Source of the DNA: Zasmidium citrigriseum
Lineage: Eukaryota > Ascomycota > Dothideomycetes > Mycosphaerellales > Mycosphaerellaceae
Assembly: GCA_002786025.1 (NCBI GenBank)
Contig: NHNW01000069.1
Location: forward strand, 119,372 to 183,371
Direction: 5' to 3'
DNA length: 64,000 nt
Shown: piece after piece, positions 41,221 to 51,488 of the stretch
How the letters are laid out: the number at the start of each line of letters is the position of its first letter
How positions within the stretch are numbered: the first letter of the stretch is position 1
The notes under the pieces: model-generated
What the model was told of the DNA's origin: nothing
What the model saw: only the letters and a program-made list of their open reading frames with translations
Database searches by the model: none
Program-made: the position numbers and the translations under genes

Positions 41221-42150
41221 TCATGACTTTGCTGATGTTTTGGGTATTGGAGCACGCTCTGCAACCGGCAACTCTCGCCCTCCAGCGTCTTTGACACTGA
41301 CCAGCCGCGGCGGAGGCTCATCTGTGGATGTTATCCGTCTTCCCCCGGCAAGGCTGTTGCCTGCAGTGCTTGACTCCGCTTCATTACTATCCTCGTAACG
41401 GTCCAACTGCCTTCTTCGATCCTCCTCTCTTCTTCGTCTTCTATCACTCTCTAGCATTCCTGCATGCTCATCTGAATCCTCATCCTCTTCTAACAATTCT
41501 CCGTCTGCTGTGTCGACATCGGGAGGCGATATCCATTCTCGCGGGACGACGCAAGGTAGCGCCAGGCCGATGCTCGCGGCGCGGTTCAACCAGGCGGGTG
41601 CGGGTTTGGAGGTGAGTTTCTCGCAGAGAGCGGATGTGAAGTGGTTGCAATTGTGCGTGAGGAGGTTGTAGGAGGGACCGAGGAATTGGTCTGATACCTG
41701 ATGTCCTTCGTCAGCTGCCTGCTCTTCAGCCTACTGCCGATGTACCAACCTCTTTGATGATCTCATTGATCTCCCTCTCCGTTCTGAACGTGAAGCCTTG
41801 CAGTATATCGATTCTGAAAGTCCCACCCGGTGGTTCAAGTCGCGGCTTCGTCCAATATACACCCGTTATGCCGCGCTTGTTGTGTCCGCCGTATGCGTAT
41901 TCCTTGCCGTTGATTACGACGCCCGAATGCAGTAGGCTACCGCCGATGGTCCATAGTATCGAAGAGAGTCTACCGGGCTAGCACGTCAGTCAGCGTTCGG
42001 TCCTCTAGGTAGTCAAGAGGTTTGGCGTACAGGTAGGAGGTCGTATACGTTGATTGTGATCTCGGTCTTTTGGAGCTGGGCTGAGGGTCTGCTGGTGATG
42101 GAGGAGGACTTGCGCGTTCGATTTGATTTGCTGCTTGAGGCTGCTGGCAT
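41221..42150 (-). CDS. PPPDE/DESI-type cysteine peptidase (deSUMOylating isopeptidase-like)
   Basis: Three exons on the minus strand: 42150-42031, 41977-41750 and 41697-41221 (introns 53 and 52 bases), 274 residues. The joined protein has the PPPDE (peptidase C97) fold order: TEITINVYDLLPPGRLSSILW, the catalytic His in SLLHSGVVINGKEYAYGG (His57) and the catalytic Cys in THNCNHFTSALCEKL (Cys133). Related proteins cleave SUMO or ubiquitin conjugates; the substrate here is not known. The C-terminal ~110 residues are disordered and acidic/Arg-rich, with no counterpart in the core family. The ATG at 42150 is the first in the frame of exon 1. It lies upstream-to-downstream in tandem with RPC25 on the minus strand. 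Confidence 0.85.
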
Positions 42151-42970
42151 GTCGAGTGGTTCGTTCGTGAGGATCGGGAGGTTTTCTGGTTGTGTTGGAG
42201 GGCGAAGGTGGCTTAGTTGAGGACGAAGGTTCGAGCTGCCGGGAACTGGTTGAAGTGTGAAGTCAGCAATGGCGGAGCACGTGCTAAGTGGGCCATACCC
42301 CACATTTGAGTTTAGTGCATTGACCCCAGCCTTCTCTTCACGATAGACTGAGGAGAATGATCTTCATCGAACATAGATCAGAGATCATTAAGCGCTGCAT
42401 CTTTCTGCCTAATCTTTGTCAAATCGGTGATGCGAGGTCCTCCTTTGAGGCGGCTGACAATAGCGAACGACGCCACGACCACCAGCAGGCCACTGGGACC
42501 GCAAGAAACGCTTCGCCGACCGAGATGTAGAGCATTGTGTGGACAGAGAAGAGGTGATCTGGGTGAGAATAGTTTGTGAGCGGGATCAAGTCCGATACAG
42601 GTGTTCAGATTTGGCATGACATCGATCTCGTCCGACTCTTGGTCCAACTCCGGAAGGCGCAGTACTGGCTGAGCACTTGCAAGACCAAGGACTCTTGTTG
42701 CTTTTGCTGCGATCCCCTGATTCCTGTTATGACTGTCCGCTTCCAAAGGTCATTTAGCTCGCCGAGTGCGTCAAAAGGGCGACTCCTGGAGACGACGTGT
42801 CTTCGAATTCCCACTGGGCTCTCTGCACGTGGAAGCCGGCGTCGAGCCACAGTTGTTCTTCATTCTGCGCGCAGAAATGACGATGTCGGACCGAGACGAT
42901 GAAGACCTGCGCCACGTCGTTCTCAATACCGATGGCCGTGTGGTTTCGTCAACTGATCAAGACCAAAGTC
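42151..42970. other. intergenic, DESI promoter and RPC25 3' side
   Basis: 820 bases. A minus-strand frame (about 42378-42746) has a hydrophobic C-terminal stretch but no ATG; a small spliced membrane protein gene cannot be excluded. Nothing else is supported. Confidence 0.35.
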
Positions 42971-43705
42971 TCATGTGCCATTCATAACCTCATCGCCGTC
43001 TCCTCCAGCTTCTGCGTCTTGCTCCACGCCTTCACCAGTCCACCAAAGTGTCGGCCCAAGACCAGCGAGCATCATACTTCCCCGAATAAGGTAGGGCGGC
43101 GTCTGCGCGGAGTTCCCTTCTTCGTCCTGGAGAGCGTAGTTCGGCAACTTTTCATCTGGTGAGAGGTCGTGCCATTGCTCCTCCTCAATCCGGACCATGC
43201 AGCTCTCTGCGTTGTCGAAGTAGAATTCGTTGAAGCCACCAGCACCATCATCCGCTCGCCAAACGAAGGCCCAGGTTCCGCTATCGTCCTTCTCCCATGA
43301 CGTGTTCTCGAACAGAGTCTCCGGTGGTACGATGATATCTTCGAAGAAATCGGCAGAAAGGGCAATGCCATCTGGAGTCGACTTTGTGATGGTGGCGCGG
43401 ATGATCTCGCCTTTGAAGGGTCGGAAGACAATCAGTCTGAAATCGACATTGACATTCACGATGCCAGTCCCGTGACCGATGAGTCCCTCAGAGGCAGATA
43501 TTAAGGAGTGAAAGCCGACGCAGAGGCCGACTTTGTGGATGACCTTGTCGGCGTACTTGGCGTTGATAAAATCTTCAATGGATCGAATACTCGGCTTGGA
43601 GAAGTCGGTAGGCTTGATTTGCACCACATCAGCCAGAGTCACCTTGACATTGTCAGTTCGTGTTCTTTCCAATAGGTCAGTGCAGGGGCTCACCAGTGTG
43701 TACAT
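42971..43705 (-). CDS. RPC25: RNA polymerase III subunit RPC25 (Rpb7 homologue)
   Basis: Two exons: 43705-43694 (only 12 bases) and 43642-42971, joined over a 51-base intron, 227 residues. Splicing gives the N-terminus MYTLVTLADVVQIKPTDF, which fits the family start, whereas unspliced reading inserts 17 unrelated residues in frame. Rpc25 forms the stalk of RNA polymerase III with Rpc17. The SHS2 N-terminal domain (AKYADKVIHKVGLCVGFHSL) and the RNA-binding segment GIVNVNVDFRLIVFRPFKGE are diagnostic; FFEDIIVPPETLFENTSWE and WRADDGAGGFNEFYFDN mark the Rpc25 C-terminal domain rather than Rpb7. The tail is acidic. Divergent with the NUFIP1-like gene, 357 bases apart. Confidence 0.92.
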   Translation of the reverse strand: MYTLVSPCTDLLERTRTDNVKVTLADVVQIKPTDFSKPSIRSIEDFINAKYADKVIHKVGLCVGFHSLISASEGLIGHGTGIVNVNVDFRLIVFRPFKGEIIRATITKSTPDGIALSADFFEDIIVPPETLFENTSWEKDDSGTWAFVWRADDGAGGFNEFYFDNAESCMVRIEEEQWHDLSPDEKLPNYALQDEEGNSAQTPPYLIRGSMMLAGLGPTLWWTGEGVEQDAEAGGDGDEVMNGT

Positions 43706-44062
43706 CTTGACTAGTTCGCCAGCTCCGCCGAAAATTTGTCGTGGCGCTCTTCGGAAGATTTTGCCTCTTCATTCACAGACTCTTCACTGTGCCGAGATGT
43801 CAAGACTTTCTCATCTCGGAGCGATTGTTTGATTTGGACATTTTTGGCGAAGTGATGTCGGACCCAGAAAGCGTGACTGCATTTTGAAGTTGGAGCAGTT
43901 TGAAGGGACCAATCGGAGCGACTCCGACGCCCCACATCGCGTGCCATCGAACTTCGAACTTCCTTTGCATGTGACGATCCTCTCGATCTTGACAAAAATC
44001 AAAATCAACGAAATGTCGAGATGAGGCGCGCTTCATGACCCGGATGCTGGACTAGTATCAAT
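43706..44062. other. divergent promoter of RPC25 and the NUFIP1-like gene
   Basis: 357 bases. A minus-strand frame here has no supporting features. Confidence 0.5.
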
Positions 44063-45826
44063 ATGAGCGGCTTTCAGTTCCCGCCGCCGCCTCCGCCACC
44101 GCCGAAGGCCTCAAACGGCGACGCCGGCCCACCAGGTCAATCAGGACAACCCACCGGGCGAGGTCGAGGCAGAGGTCGAGGACGCGGAGGCTCAGATAGT
44201 CGAGGGCGAGGTGGTCGTGGGCGTGGAAACAGCTTTCAGCATCGCGGTCAACATCAAGGAAGCAACGGTCATTCTTCACACGCCGGAGGCTCATCGTATT
44301 CAAATCCCAACCTTCGTCAAAACGTATCTTCAGGTGCTGCACCCTCCAACTCGTCAGCATCGAATCCACTAGCTGGTCTACCACCTGGATCGTACGTCAA
44401 TCCCGCCTTCCACCAGAATTTCTCAAGCTACGGCAGCGCAACAACCTCATCCGTTTCTGCCGACCAGTCGAGCCACTTTGGACAGACCGCGCCCAATGGT
44501 AGCAGCACCAAAAATGTGCAACAGTCTCCGCAAAGGATCGCTGCCGGTCACAAACGCAAGCTCGACGCACTCCGTGGTCCAACGCCAGAAAAGAAGCAGC
44601 CTGGCCCTCCAACAGCACCATCGATACCAAGCTTTGGCAACCCAATCATTCCTGTTCACAATGGTCCTACCGCAGCACTGGCCCCTCCTGTACAGACTAA
44701 ACGGGGCTCCAATATGCTTGGGCTCACGCCACAGGACAACCAACCACAGTACTCCTCGGACAGCGATGAGGACGATGACGGCGTTGATGAGGAAGCTATG
44801 TACGCAGAGCTGGGAAATAACCTCACCTTCGAGCACAATGGCACCGTGATGACTCTGAATACTGCGGCTGATCTTGCTGCATGGAAGGAGGAGAGATTGA
44901 AGAACTTTCCGACCAAGCAACGTCTCATAGTGAAAATGGAAGAGAAGAGAAAGATTGGCGAGGAAAGAAAGAGGCTCCTTGTTGAGGCCAGCGAAGCTCT
45001 TCGTGCTGCAAAAGAGGCAAAGCTACGTCCTAAAGGCACTGGCCAGAGCGAAGCAGAGCGGCGGCCTTCGCAACCAGAGACTGAGCTCGAGAAAGCAAAA
45101 CGAGAGCTTGCAGTGCAGTCTGCTCGGCTTGAACAGCTTCGCAAGCAAGTGGCCAAAAGCGAAGCAAAAGCTGCTCGCGCTCGCGAACAAGAGAATGCGA
45201 ATGAACAAGTATTCACGATGGACGCTACTCACGCCATGCAGCAGCCAGAAGACTCTACGAGTACATTACCAGGAGCAGAGAAGCCGGCTCAACATGGCGA
45301 TGAATTAGCAGCCTCATCCTTTGCAGGTTCGTCAGGAGAAAACACCAATGGCAATCAGGGGACAGACGAGCCGGCCGTGCCTGGAGAATCGACAGAGCTG
45401 AAAGATCAGGAGTCAGCCGCCAGCCCCGCTGCTTCTTCTGGCAGTCGTGCTGACGGCACTGACGATGACGGTCCTCCAGAAGAGGTTTCGTCCACCCGTA
45501 TGGATGGCAATAAGAAGATTAGGAAGGTCTGTGAATACTTCGCAACTCGTGGTACCTGCAAAGCCGGAGATATGTGTACGGACAGGCACGACCGAAAGCC
45601 TCGCTCAGCTTTGCAGTTTTCTCAAGTACAGCAGCAGCGGTATCAGCCCCGACATGTGGGCGCCGCTGAAGAACAGGACGAGGATCAGCCGTCTTCCACT
45701 CGAATGACGATCTTTGACCGGCTGTTGGAACAAGAGCAGGGACAAGAAGACAAATTGGCTTTGCAGGTTATTATGCACCTAGGAAAGGTTGGACTGTTCT
45801 CGAAGGAAGTTGATTCGACCCTCTGA
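44063..45826 (+). CDS. NUFIP1/Rsa1-like protein with CCCH zinc finger
   Basis: 587 residues, single exon. A poly-Pro and RGG-rich N-terminus (first ~60 residues) suggests RNA binding. Around residues 246-300 the segment AADLAAWKEERLKNFPTKQR is the core of the NUFIP1/Rsa1 (PEP) domain, which recruits assembly factors for box C/D snoRNPs together with the R2TP complex. A charged coiled coil rich in Ala, Lys and Glu follows (~330-385). Near the C-terminus (~residues 490-510) a C-x(8)-C-x(5)-C-x(3)-H finger is present (CEYFATRGTCKAGDMCTDRH). The combination points to a fungal NUFIP1 homologue acting in the nucleus. Divergent to RPC25. Confidence 0.75.
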   Translation: MSGFQFPPPPPPPPKASNGDAGPPGQSGQPTGRGRGRGRGRGGSDSRGRGGRGRGNSFQHRGQHQGSNGHSSHAGGSSYSNPNLRQNVSSGAAPSNSSASNPLAGLPPGSYVNPAFHQNFSSYGSATTSSVSADQSSHFGQTAPNGSSTKNVQQSPQRIAAGHKRKLDALRGPTPEKKQPGPPTAPSIPSFGNPIIPVHNGPTAALAPPVQTKRGSNMLGLTPQDNQPQYSSDSDEDDDGVDEEAMYAELGNNLTFEHNGTVMTLNTAADLAAWKEERLKNFPTKQRLIVKMEEKRKIGEERKRLLVEASEALRAAKEAKLRPKGTGQSEAERRPSQPETELEKAKRELAVQSARLEQLRKQVAKSEAKAARAREQENANEQVFTMDATHAMQQPEDSTSTLPGAEKPAQHGDELAASSFAGSSGENTNGNQGTDEPAVPGESTELKDQESAASPAASSGSRADGTDDDGPPEEVSSTRMDGNKKIRKVCEYFATRGTCKAGDMCTDRHDRKPRSALQFSQVQQQRYQPRHVGAAEEQDEDQPSSTRMTIFDRLLEQEQGQEDKLALQVIMHLGKVGLFSKEVDSTL

Positions 45827-46497
45827 CGGCGCTATGTGTGTATGCGAGCGTTGTCGGTCAAGGCATCAGTGTACAAAGGTCGTAATGTAGCCGCATGGAA
45901 TGTAAGATGAAAACGAAGGCTTCACAATAAGACAAGCGGGCAAGAAGAGCATTATCCTAATGAACTGGGATCTCGAGCTAAGCAGCATTTAACCAGTAAT
46001 CCCACCAGGAACGCTTATGGACATCTGCACATGCACAGCGGGTTTCGGGACTTGATGAACATGTGCAAACGGCGCCGGTAAGTTCAAGTGAAGCGGCGTT
46101 TGCACTTGCCGTCGGGGAACAACTTCAAATTTATATGGGCCACTCACCAACATTTCGAGGCCATCTCCAGCTCTAGCATAAGACGCTGCTTCACTCACAC
46201 TTCACTTCGCTCCCAGTGCATCGGCGGATTCCGAAACCTCACGTCGCTGCCTGATACGGTCAAGCCTCGAGAATATATCTTCTCGACCCTCCCCCTGCTC
46301 TGCTCTTCTCCTCTTCCACCACCGACACACAAACATCCACCAGCAACAGCTTTCAACCACCACACACCCATTCCAACAATGTAAGCAGCGTGTTTGCTAC
46401 ATGTGGTATCGCAACTTACTGACGTGGTCTGCAGCAACCACACTCAATATCCAAGACCTACACACAATCCCACTCAGCCGCGTCAATCGTCTACAAG
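45827..46497. other. intergenic with a 5' leader intron
   Basis: About 670 bases. The last part is probably the leader of the next gene, which carries an intron at 46381-46434 (see separate entry). No other gene supported. Confidence 0.4.
46381..46434 (+). other. probable 5' UTR intron
   Basis: GTAAGC at 46381 and CTGCAG ending at 46434 enclose 54 bases with a CTTACTGAC branch-site-like sequence near the 3' end. It lies upstream of the start codon at 46498 and matches the size of the other introns here. Confidence 0.55.
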
Positions 46498-46939
46498 ATG
46501 TCGAAAGAGGCCCAGTCCTTCAACTTCGAGACCATGGCGGTTGTTCTCTACTGCATGCTCGAGTCCGGCGTCACTCTTGGCGACAAGCATTACCAGATGA
46601 TGTCCGCGATCGACGGCAGCCGCGGTCCAGCGGCCTTCCAGCACCAGTTCCGCAAGGTCAAGGCACGTGCTAAGGAGCTGAAGGAGCAAGCCGCTGGTGG
46701 TGAAGGCATGGGCACTCCCGCGAAGCCAAAGGCTCGGGGCGGCGCCAAGAAGGCGACTCCAGCCAGCGGAGGCAGAAAGCGCGGTGAGTCAATTTGCCAT
46801 CTTCATGCACCTGGAACGATTTCTGACATCTACCTTAGGTCGTAAGGCGGCGTCAGAGTACGAGACAAATGACGACGACGAGTCGCCCTCCAAGAAGATG
46901 AAGTCCGAGGAGGTCGAGGACGAGGATGGCTTGGTTTGA
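46498..46939 (+). CDS. small, likely nuclear protein with a Myb/SANT-like helical domain
   Basis: Two exons, 46498-46783 and 46839-46939 (55-base intron), 128 residues. The N-terminal ~60 residues (FNFETMAVVLYCMLESGVTL, then DKHYQMMSAIDGSRGPAAFQ and HQFRKVKARAKELKE) form three predicted helices in the pattern of short fungal Myb/SANT-like proteins in which the last helix contains a QxFRxxKxxAK motif. A Lys/Ala-rich linker and an acidic tail with KKMKSEE follow; a basic stretch could serve as a nuclear localisation signal. Function is not known; DNA binding is an inference from the helix pattern. A 5' leader intron precedes the start. Confidence 0.72.
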
Positions 46940-47332
46940 ACGTCTCTTTGCGAGGCTTTTGACGACTTTGCGACTTGCATACTGAGTGCTGCACTCCTAC
47001 ACACGAGATGAGATCGGTTGTACATTAGAGCAGGGAGACATACCCAGAGGGAGGCAGACTCAGAATCATCACACGGCTTACTTTCACTCAAAATTGTCTC
47101 AATCCGCGCCCATTTCTCTCTATCGATGAACGGCGTGCCCTCGTGAAGCAGTTGGCCATAAGCCAGAGGGCATTTTTGTTGCCTTCACATGTGGATTGTT
47201 GACAGTTGGGAGACCGGTGATTGGAGTGAAGTCAAAGTCTAGCCGGTTGCGCACGGTCCAAGCCCCGACGACATCTCTCCTCCAGCAGCCATACTAGTCC
47301 ACCAACACCTGCCATTGGCACCTCCACACACC
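46940..47332. other. intergenic, NUO17.8 promoter
   Basis: About 390 bases. Nothing supported. Confidence 0.4.
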
Positions 47333-48103
47333 ATGCAGCCGCTCAAGAGGACGAGCGTGAGCTGCGCACGTCGCCTCCGACCCCAGATCCAACGACAGTC
47401 GCGCCGGAACGCCTCCGACTCGCACGGCCACGGCGCCCACGATGCCCACCCTGCCCCCGCGAACGAATCTTTCGGCGTACGTCCCCATCCCGGTCCCAGA
47501 AGTCAAAAGAAGCGCCAGTTAGATATATAGGAGGACATGAGAGGCTGTGCTAATGATTGTGGAATTAGTCGGGCTTCTACATTGCCCTCGCGGCGATCCC
47601 AGCGTCGCTCGCCCTCTACAAGTTCTCGCGGTCAGGCACCGATGAGGACCCATACTTCACGCGGAAGATCGTAGACACATATAACGGCTACAAGACGAAG
47701 TGGGCGGAACGGAACCAGACGCATACCGCAGCTATGGAGCAGGCGGCTGCCGACCGAGTGCTGTTCCTGAACGAGAGCAACGTGACCCTCAGACGGGTAG
47801 ATCTTAGATTTCCCGAGTAGGTCAAGCCCAGCCCGTACCTCTAATTGACATCATTCGGCCTTCCGGTGTGAGAGAATCGGCAATGCTGATTGAAATTCCC
47901 ACAGGTCATTCAACGTCGGTTCACCATGGAACGTCCCCGCCGGACACGGCAGTGCCAACTTGGACCATGTGATCGCCAAATATGAGAAGGAGGCCTTTGA
48001 AGAGAACGAGAAGAAGCTGCAGCAGTTGAGGGATAACAACGTGCCAGCGGAGAAGCCGTTTGAGTCATTCAGGAAGATCACGCCTGCTGCGAAGGACAGC
48101 TAG
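47333..48103 (+). CDS. NADH-ubiquinone oxidoreductase 17.8 kDa subunit
   Basis: Three exons: 47333-47476, 47569-47816 and 47905-48103 (introns 92 and 88 bases, longer than most here), 196 residues. This is an accessory subunit of mitochondrial complex I found in fungi (Neurospora nuo-17.8). The N-terminus is rich in Arg and lacks acidic residues for about 30 positions, as a mitochondrial presequence should. One membrane segment follows (SGFYIALAAIPASLALYKFS). The C-terminal FNVGSPWNVPAGHGSANLDH is the family signature. Both splice junctions fall between frames of this signature, which supports them. Converges with COA3, another respiratory gene. Confidence 0.87.
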
Positions 48104-48484
48104 GTTCTAGACCAAGTTCTTTTGTACATATACCATGGTCAAATGCCAGCGTAGAAAGAGCGCGTTCTCACGTATCGAGAAGTACGGCATGCCGCCTCAA
48201 TTTCCAGCTTGCCATAGCTCAGTTTGCATGTGCCTCGTCCACCAATGCTGCTATCAGCTCACATCTGGCGGGATGCATAGCGAGAGCCCAGTGACAGCAC
48301 GGCTGCATAGTTTAACCCCAATACCCCCATCATATTTCTTTGAGTGGAGCAAGACTGTCCTCTCAGCCGTGTAGTAGTACAGCTCTTTCAAGCATTTGGT
48401 ATCTCTCAGGTGTACAGCCTTCAAACGCCTCCCAATGCTCGCTTGAATACATGTCTCATTGCCACGCTCAATCTGCTCTTAGTC
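48104..48484. other. convergent intergenic region
   Basis: 381 bases between the NUO17.8 and COA3 stops; nothing supported. Confidence 0.4.
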
Positions 48485-48856
48485 TTACTGCGCACTTCCA
48501 GCGCTCTTTGTCGTACTCGTATTGGGCGCATGTGCGGGTTGCGCCGGTGCATCTGGCATGGGGATGTCCGAGAAGTCGTCCTGTCCGATGGCTTTGATCG
48601 TGAAAGTGTCTTGGCCGTGTTAGCAATATGTTTCTCTACTCTCTCTTCACAATGCCTTAACTCACAGACTGCTGCTGCGAATCCGAAGATCGCAAGGCCC
48701 GTTACCGCATTTCTGATGAGATATGGTTGGCGTGCTCTGTAGAGGGCTGCGGTCGGTCGGTTCTGCTTGTCGTAGTACGATGACTGCGGTATTCTACAGG
48801 GTATTAGCCGAGCCCATTGTATTGAGCCAATTCCCTTATTACCTTCCCAGAGGCAT
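48485..48856 (-). CDS. COA3: cytochrome c oxidase assembly factor 3, mitochondrial
   Basis: Three short exons on the minus strand: 48856-48843 (14 bases), 48793-48666 and 48609-48485, with introns of 49 and 56 bases, 88 residues in total. No single exon is long enough to stand out as an ORF. Coa3 is an inner mitochondrial membrane protein that supports Cox1 translation and cytochrome c oxidase assembly. The joined protein shows SSYYDKQNRPTAALYRARQP, then YLIRNAVTGLAIFGFAAAVY as the single membrane segment, TFTIKAIGQDDFSDIPMPDA as the family tail motif, and a Pro/Ala-rich end. All splice junctions are consistent in phase. Divergent with PTA1. Confidence 0.88.
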
Positions 48857-49244
48857 CTTGACGGTTTGCTGTAAAGATGTCCTACAGATTGTCCATCGAC
48901 GACTTCGACTTCAAGGTAGCTCGATCTGATTGGTCGATGATGCGGTATGGTCCGTGCTGCAGCCGCTTCCCGCCCCGTCGCGCTTCACTCACTTCGCGCT
49001 GATGAAGCTCTTCGAAGCTCTTCGCTGCACGAAACACTCCACTTCTCGCATTGACTGAACCTTCATATGACCCTCATCTCGGATTCTCTGGCGCAACTTC
49101 GACTACCTCTTTCTCGCCGGCGATGCTAAAGCGCAAAAAGGACCGACTCCGCTGGGCTTTGTAGTTACATAGCTGCTTCTGTTTGCTTCGTGATCTCCAG
49201 ACCAACCTCACGGAGCTGTCGTGGCCGCGAGCCAGTTGGGCAGG
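48857..49244. other. divergent promoter of COA3 and PTA1
   Basis: 388 bases. Contains the leader of PTA1; no other feature. Confidence 0.5.
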
Positions 49245-51488
49245 ATGGCATCGACGACAGAGACTCTGACGTCGCTGAACTCTGCGCGCGACATTGTGCT
49301 CAGAGACCACACATTGTATCCTCAAGTAGTCCCCGGCGTCCTCCAAGTCATTGCGCCTGGAAGCCCACTTGAGCTACGACGATGGGGAGCAGACTTTCTA
49401 GCAGAGGCGTTCGCGTCGCAGGCAGTGACGCCGGAGGAGAAGCAGCAGATGTGCCAGGTCGTGCTCGATACCCTCAAAGGCTATCTGAGTCGGAAAGAGA
49501 CAATGGGTGAGGAAGAGGATACCAGCGTTGTCAAGAGTGCTGTACAGTGCGCGGCCAGCATATACCCATTTGTCTTCAGACATACCGTCAACAGCCCCAA
49601 TGACAGCGACACGTGGGCAAAGATCGCCGGTATCAAAAGCAGCATCTTGCGGAGGATGGATAGCGCCGTGCCTGGCGTAAGGATCTGCTGCATAAAGTTC
49701 GTGGCATGTGTAGTACAGACACAGACTCCGGGCTTGATTGCAGACCCCAGACGACCGGAGCAAAACGAAATCAGCCTGGCGCTTGTGCCTAGAGATCATC
49801 CCGTCATTCCTCCTGCCAACCTCGAGGCTGAAGCCTCTGGACTGTTGGATCGACTGTTGGGTGTACTCCAAGACAACACTGGAGATGCCCTCATCATCAC
49901 CGCGACCCTCAACTGTCTTGCAACGCTGGTTCAACGACGCGCAAGCGTTTCGAGCAAGATCCTGACGACCGTATTGAGCTTCAACCCGCTCAAGCTGGCC
50001 AGCAAACCAATGACTGGCAAGGATAAGATTGCTGTCAAGAGCATGACCCGGACGACCATGTCATTCCTTCTCAACTGCCTCAAACGAAACCCGAACAATG
50101 CATTCGCTGGACGAATACAGCAACAGGTGGAGCGTCTGAAGCATAATCTCACCGAAGCGTTTTCGGGGTCGCATCAGCTGAAGCGACCAGCACCAGACGA
50201 GCCCGTGGATGGACTGGACGATGCCAAGCGGCAACGACTCGATGCCGAAGCTATGAACGGCACAACACCACTACAGCAGCGGCCGCCTAGTCACCCTCCC
50301 CTCCCACCTGGACCAGTGTCTCTTGCGCAGCTGTGGACCTTGACGAACGACCCTCAGACGGCCGGATTCCATGTAGAGCGGTTACCTCCGCAAGTGGTGA
50401 CACAACTGATACCCGCGCTTGTTCAATCAATTCCGCAAAGCAAAATCGACGAGGCTATCAATGTTGTTCGCTCTCGATGGCTCAACCTTGGCAAACAACC
50501 ATCACAATCTGCACTTGATGCTGCAAGGGCTGTAACCGGGGACGATGAAGATGATGACTATGATCCGTCTCTGTCATTCGATGGGGATGCAGATCAGGTG
50601 TTAAACAGACTCAACAACATGCCGCCGCAGGGTGCTGCTACCGACGTTGCTATTGGACCTTTTAGTCTTCCTCCACCTCCGCCTCTGAGCAAACAAGAAC
50701 ACGATGACTACAGCAAAACATCCGTAGACAGGGTTTTCGGCACGCTTGCGGAGCTTGATAAGGAGGCGAAGGCAAAGGCAAAAACAACACAGCCGGAACA
50801 TGGATTCAATCGTCTGACGACAGTGTCTGCATCGGGTCAGGACAAAGATGGGTGGCTAACGCTCATAACTCGACTAGCAACAAGAGCATCGTTCGACCTG
50901 GAAGGAAGTGAGGGTGTGGTCAAGAAGGAGGGTGAGGACCGTACGTTGCTGAAGAAGGGCACGTCATTCAGCCTGCCCGCGGGCATTCGAGAAGCACTGC
51001 TGAACTACGTGATGGAAAACTTCCGAGCCAGGATCGGTATTGCCATAACCTGGCTAAACGAAGAATGGTACTCGGATCGACTCTTGCAGAAGCAGAAACA
51101 GGACGAGGGGTTTGATGTCGATTCTGACTCTCTACCAAACTACTGGCACTGGGTTTTGCGACTTTTCGACAACATGATGCCATATTTCGACGTTAAAGAC
51201 GGCCGGCTGGTCATCAGGTTCCTCTCTGAGATTCCAGCCATCAACACGGACGTTCTCAACCGAGTCAAGAAGATTGCAGAGGATCCGGAGAGAGTGGATA
51301 TCAGCGCGAAAGCTTTACTCTATCTCATCATGTTTCGGCCTCCGGTTCGAGACATGGCGATCGATTGTGCCGAGCAGATGTGGAGGGAGAACCAAGACGC
51401 AAAGATGGCGGCTACGAACATTCTGAAGCGTTGGAGGCCAGCGTTGCTCAAGCAGGAAGCTGAGGCAGGGGTCAAGGTAGAGGCATAG
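49245..51488 (+). CDS. PTA1: mRNA 3'-end processing factor PTA1/symplekin
   Basis: 747 residues, single exon, starting MASTTETLTSLNSARDIVL. Symplekin/Pta1 is the scaffold of the cleavage and polyadenylation factor complex. The N-terminal ~300 residues are HEAT-like (VVLDTLKGYLSRKET, CIKFVACVVQTQTPGL, NPLKLASKPMTGKDKIAVKS) and match the symplekin/Pta1 N-terminal domain. The central part (residues ~300-520) is disordered, Pro- and Asp-rich. The C-terminal part is helical again (FRARIGIAITWLNEEWYSD, then LRLFDNMMPYF), as in symplekin. The ATG at 49245 is chosen over an upstream GTG that begins the open frame. Confidence 0.87.
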   Translation: MASTTETLTSLNSARDIVLRDHTLYPQVVPGVLQVIAPGSPLELRRWGADFLAEAFASQAVTPEEKQQMCQVVLDTLKGYLSRKETMGEEEDTSVVKSAVQCAASIYPFVFRHTVNSPNDSDTWAKIAGIKSSILRRMDSAVPGVRICCIKFVACVVQTQTPGLIADPRRPEQNEISLALVPRDHPVIPPANLEAEASGLLDRLLGVLQDNTGDALIITATLNCLATLVQRRASVSSKILTTVLSFNPLKLASKPMTGKDKIAVKSMTRTTMSFLLNCLKRNPNNAFAGRIQQQVERLKHNLTEAFSGSHQLKRPAPDEPVDGLDDAKRQRLDAEAMNGTTPLQQRPPSHPPLPPGPVSLAQLWTLTNDPQTAGFHVERLPPQVVTQLIPALVQSIPQSKIDEAINVVRSRWLNLGKQPSQSALDAARAVTGDDEDDDYDPSLSFDGDADQVLNRLNNMPPQGAATDVAIGPFSLPPPPPLSKQEHDDYSKTSVDRVFGTLAELDKEAKAKAKTTQPEHGFNRLTTVSASGQDKDGWLTLITRLATRASFDLEGSEGVVKKEGEDRTLLKKGTSFSLPAGIREALLNYVMENFRARIGIAITWLNEEWYSDRLLQKQKQDEGFDVDSDSLPNYWHWVLRLFDNMMPYFDVKDGRLVIRFLSEIPAINTDVLNRVKKIAEDPERVDISAKALLYLIMFRPPVRDMAIDCAEQMWRENQDAKMAATNILKRWRPALLKQEAEAGVKVEA

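Noticed and set aside
42378..42746. Minus-strand frame with a hydrophobic C-terminal stretch
   Set aside because: No ATG in frame and no recognisable family; a spliced small gene is possible but cannot be supported.
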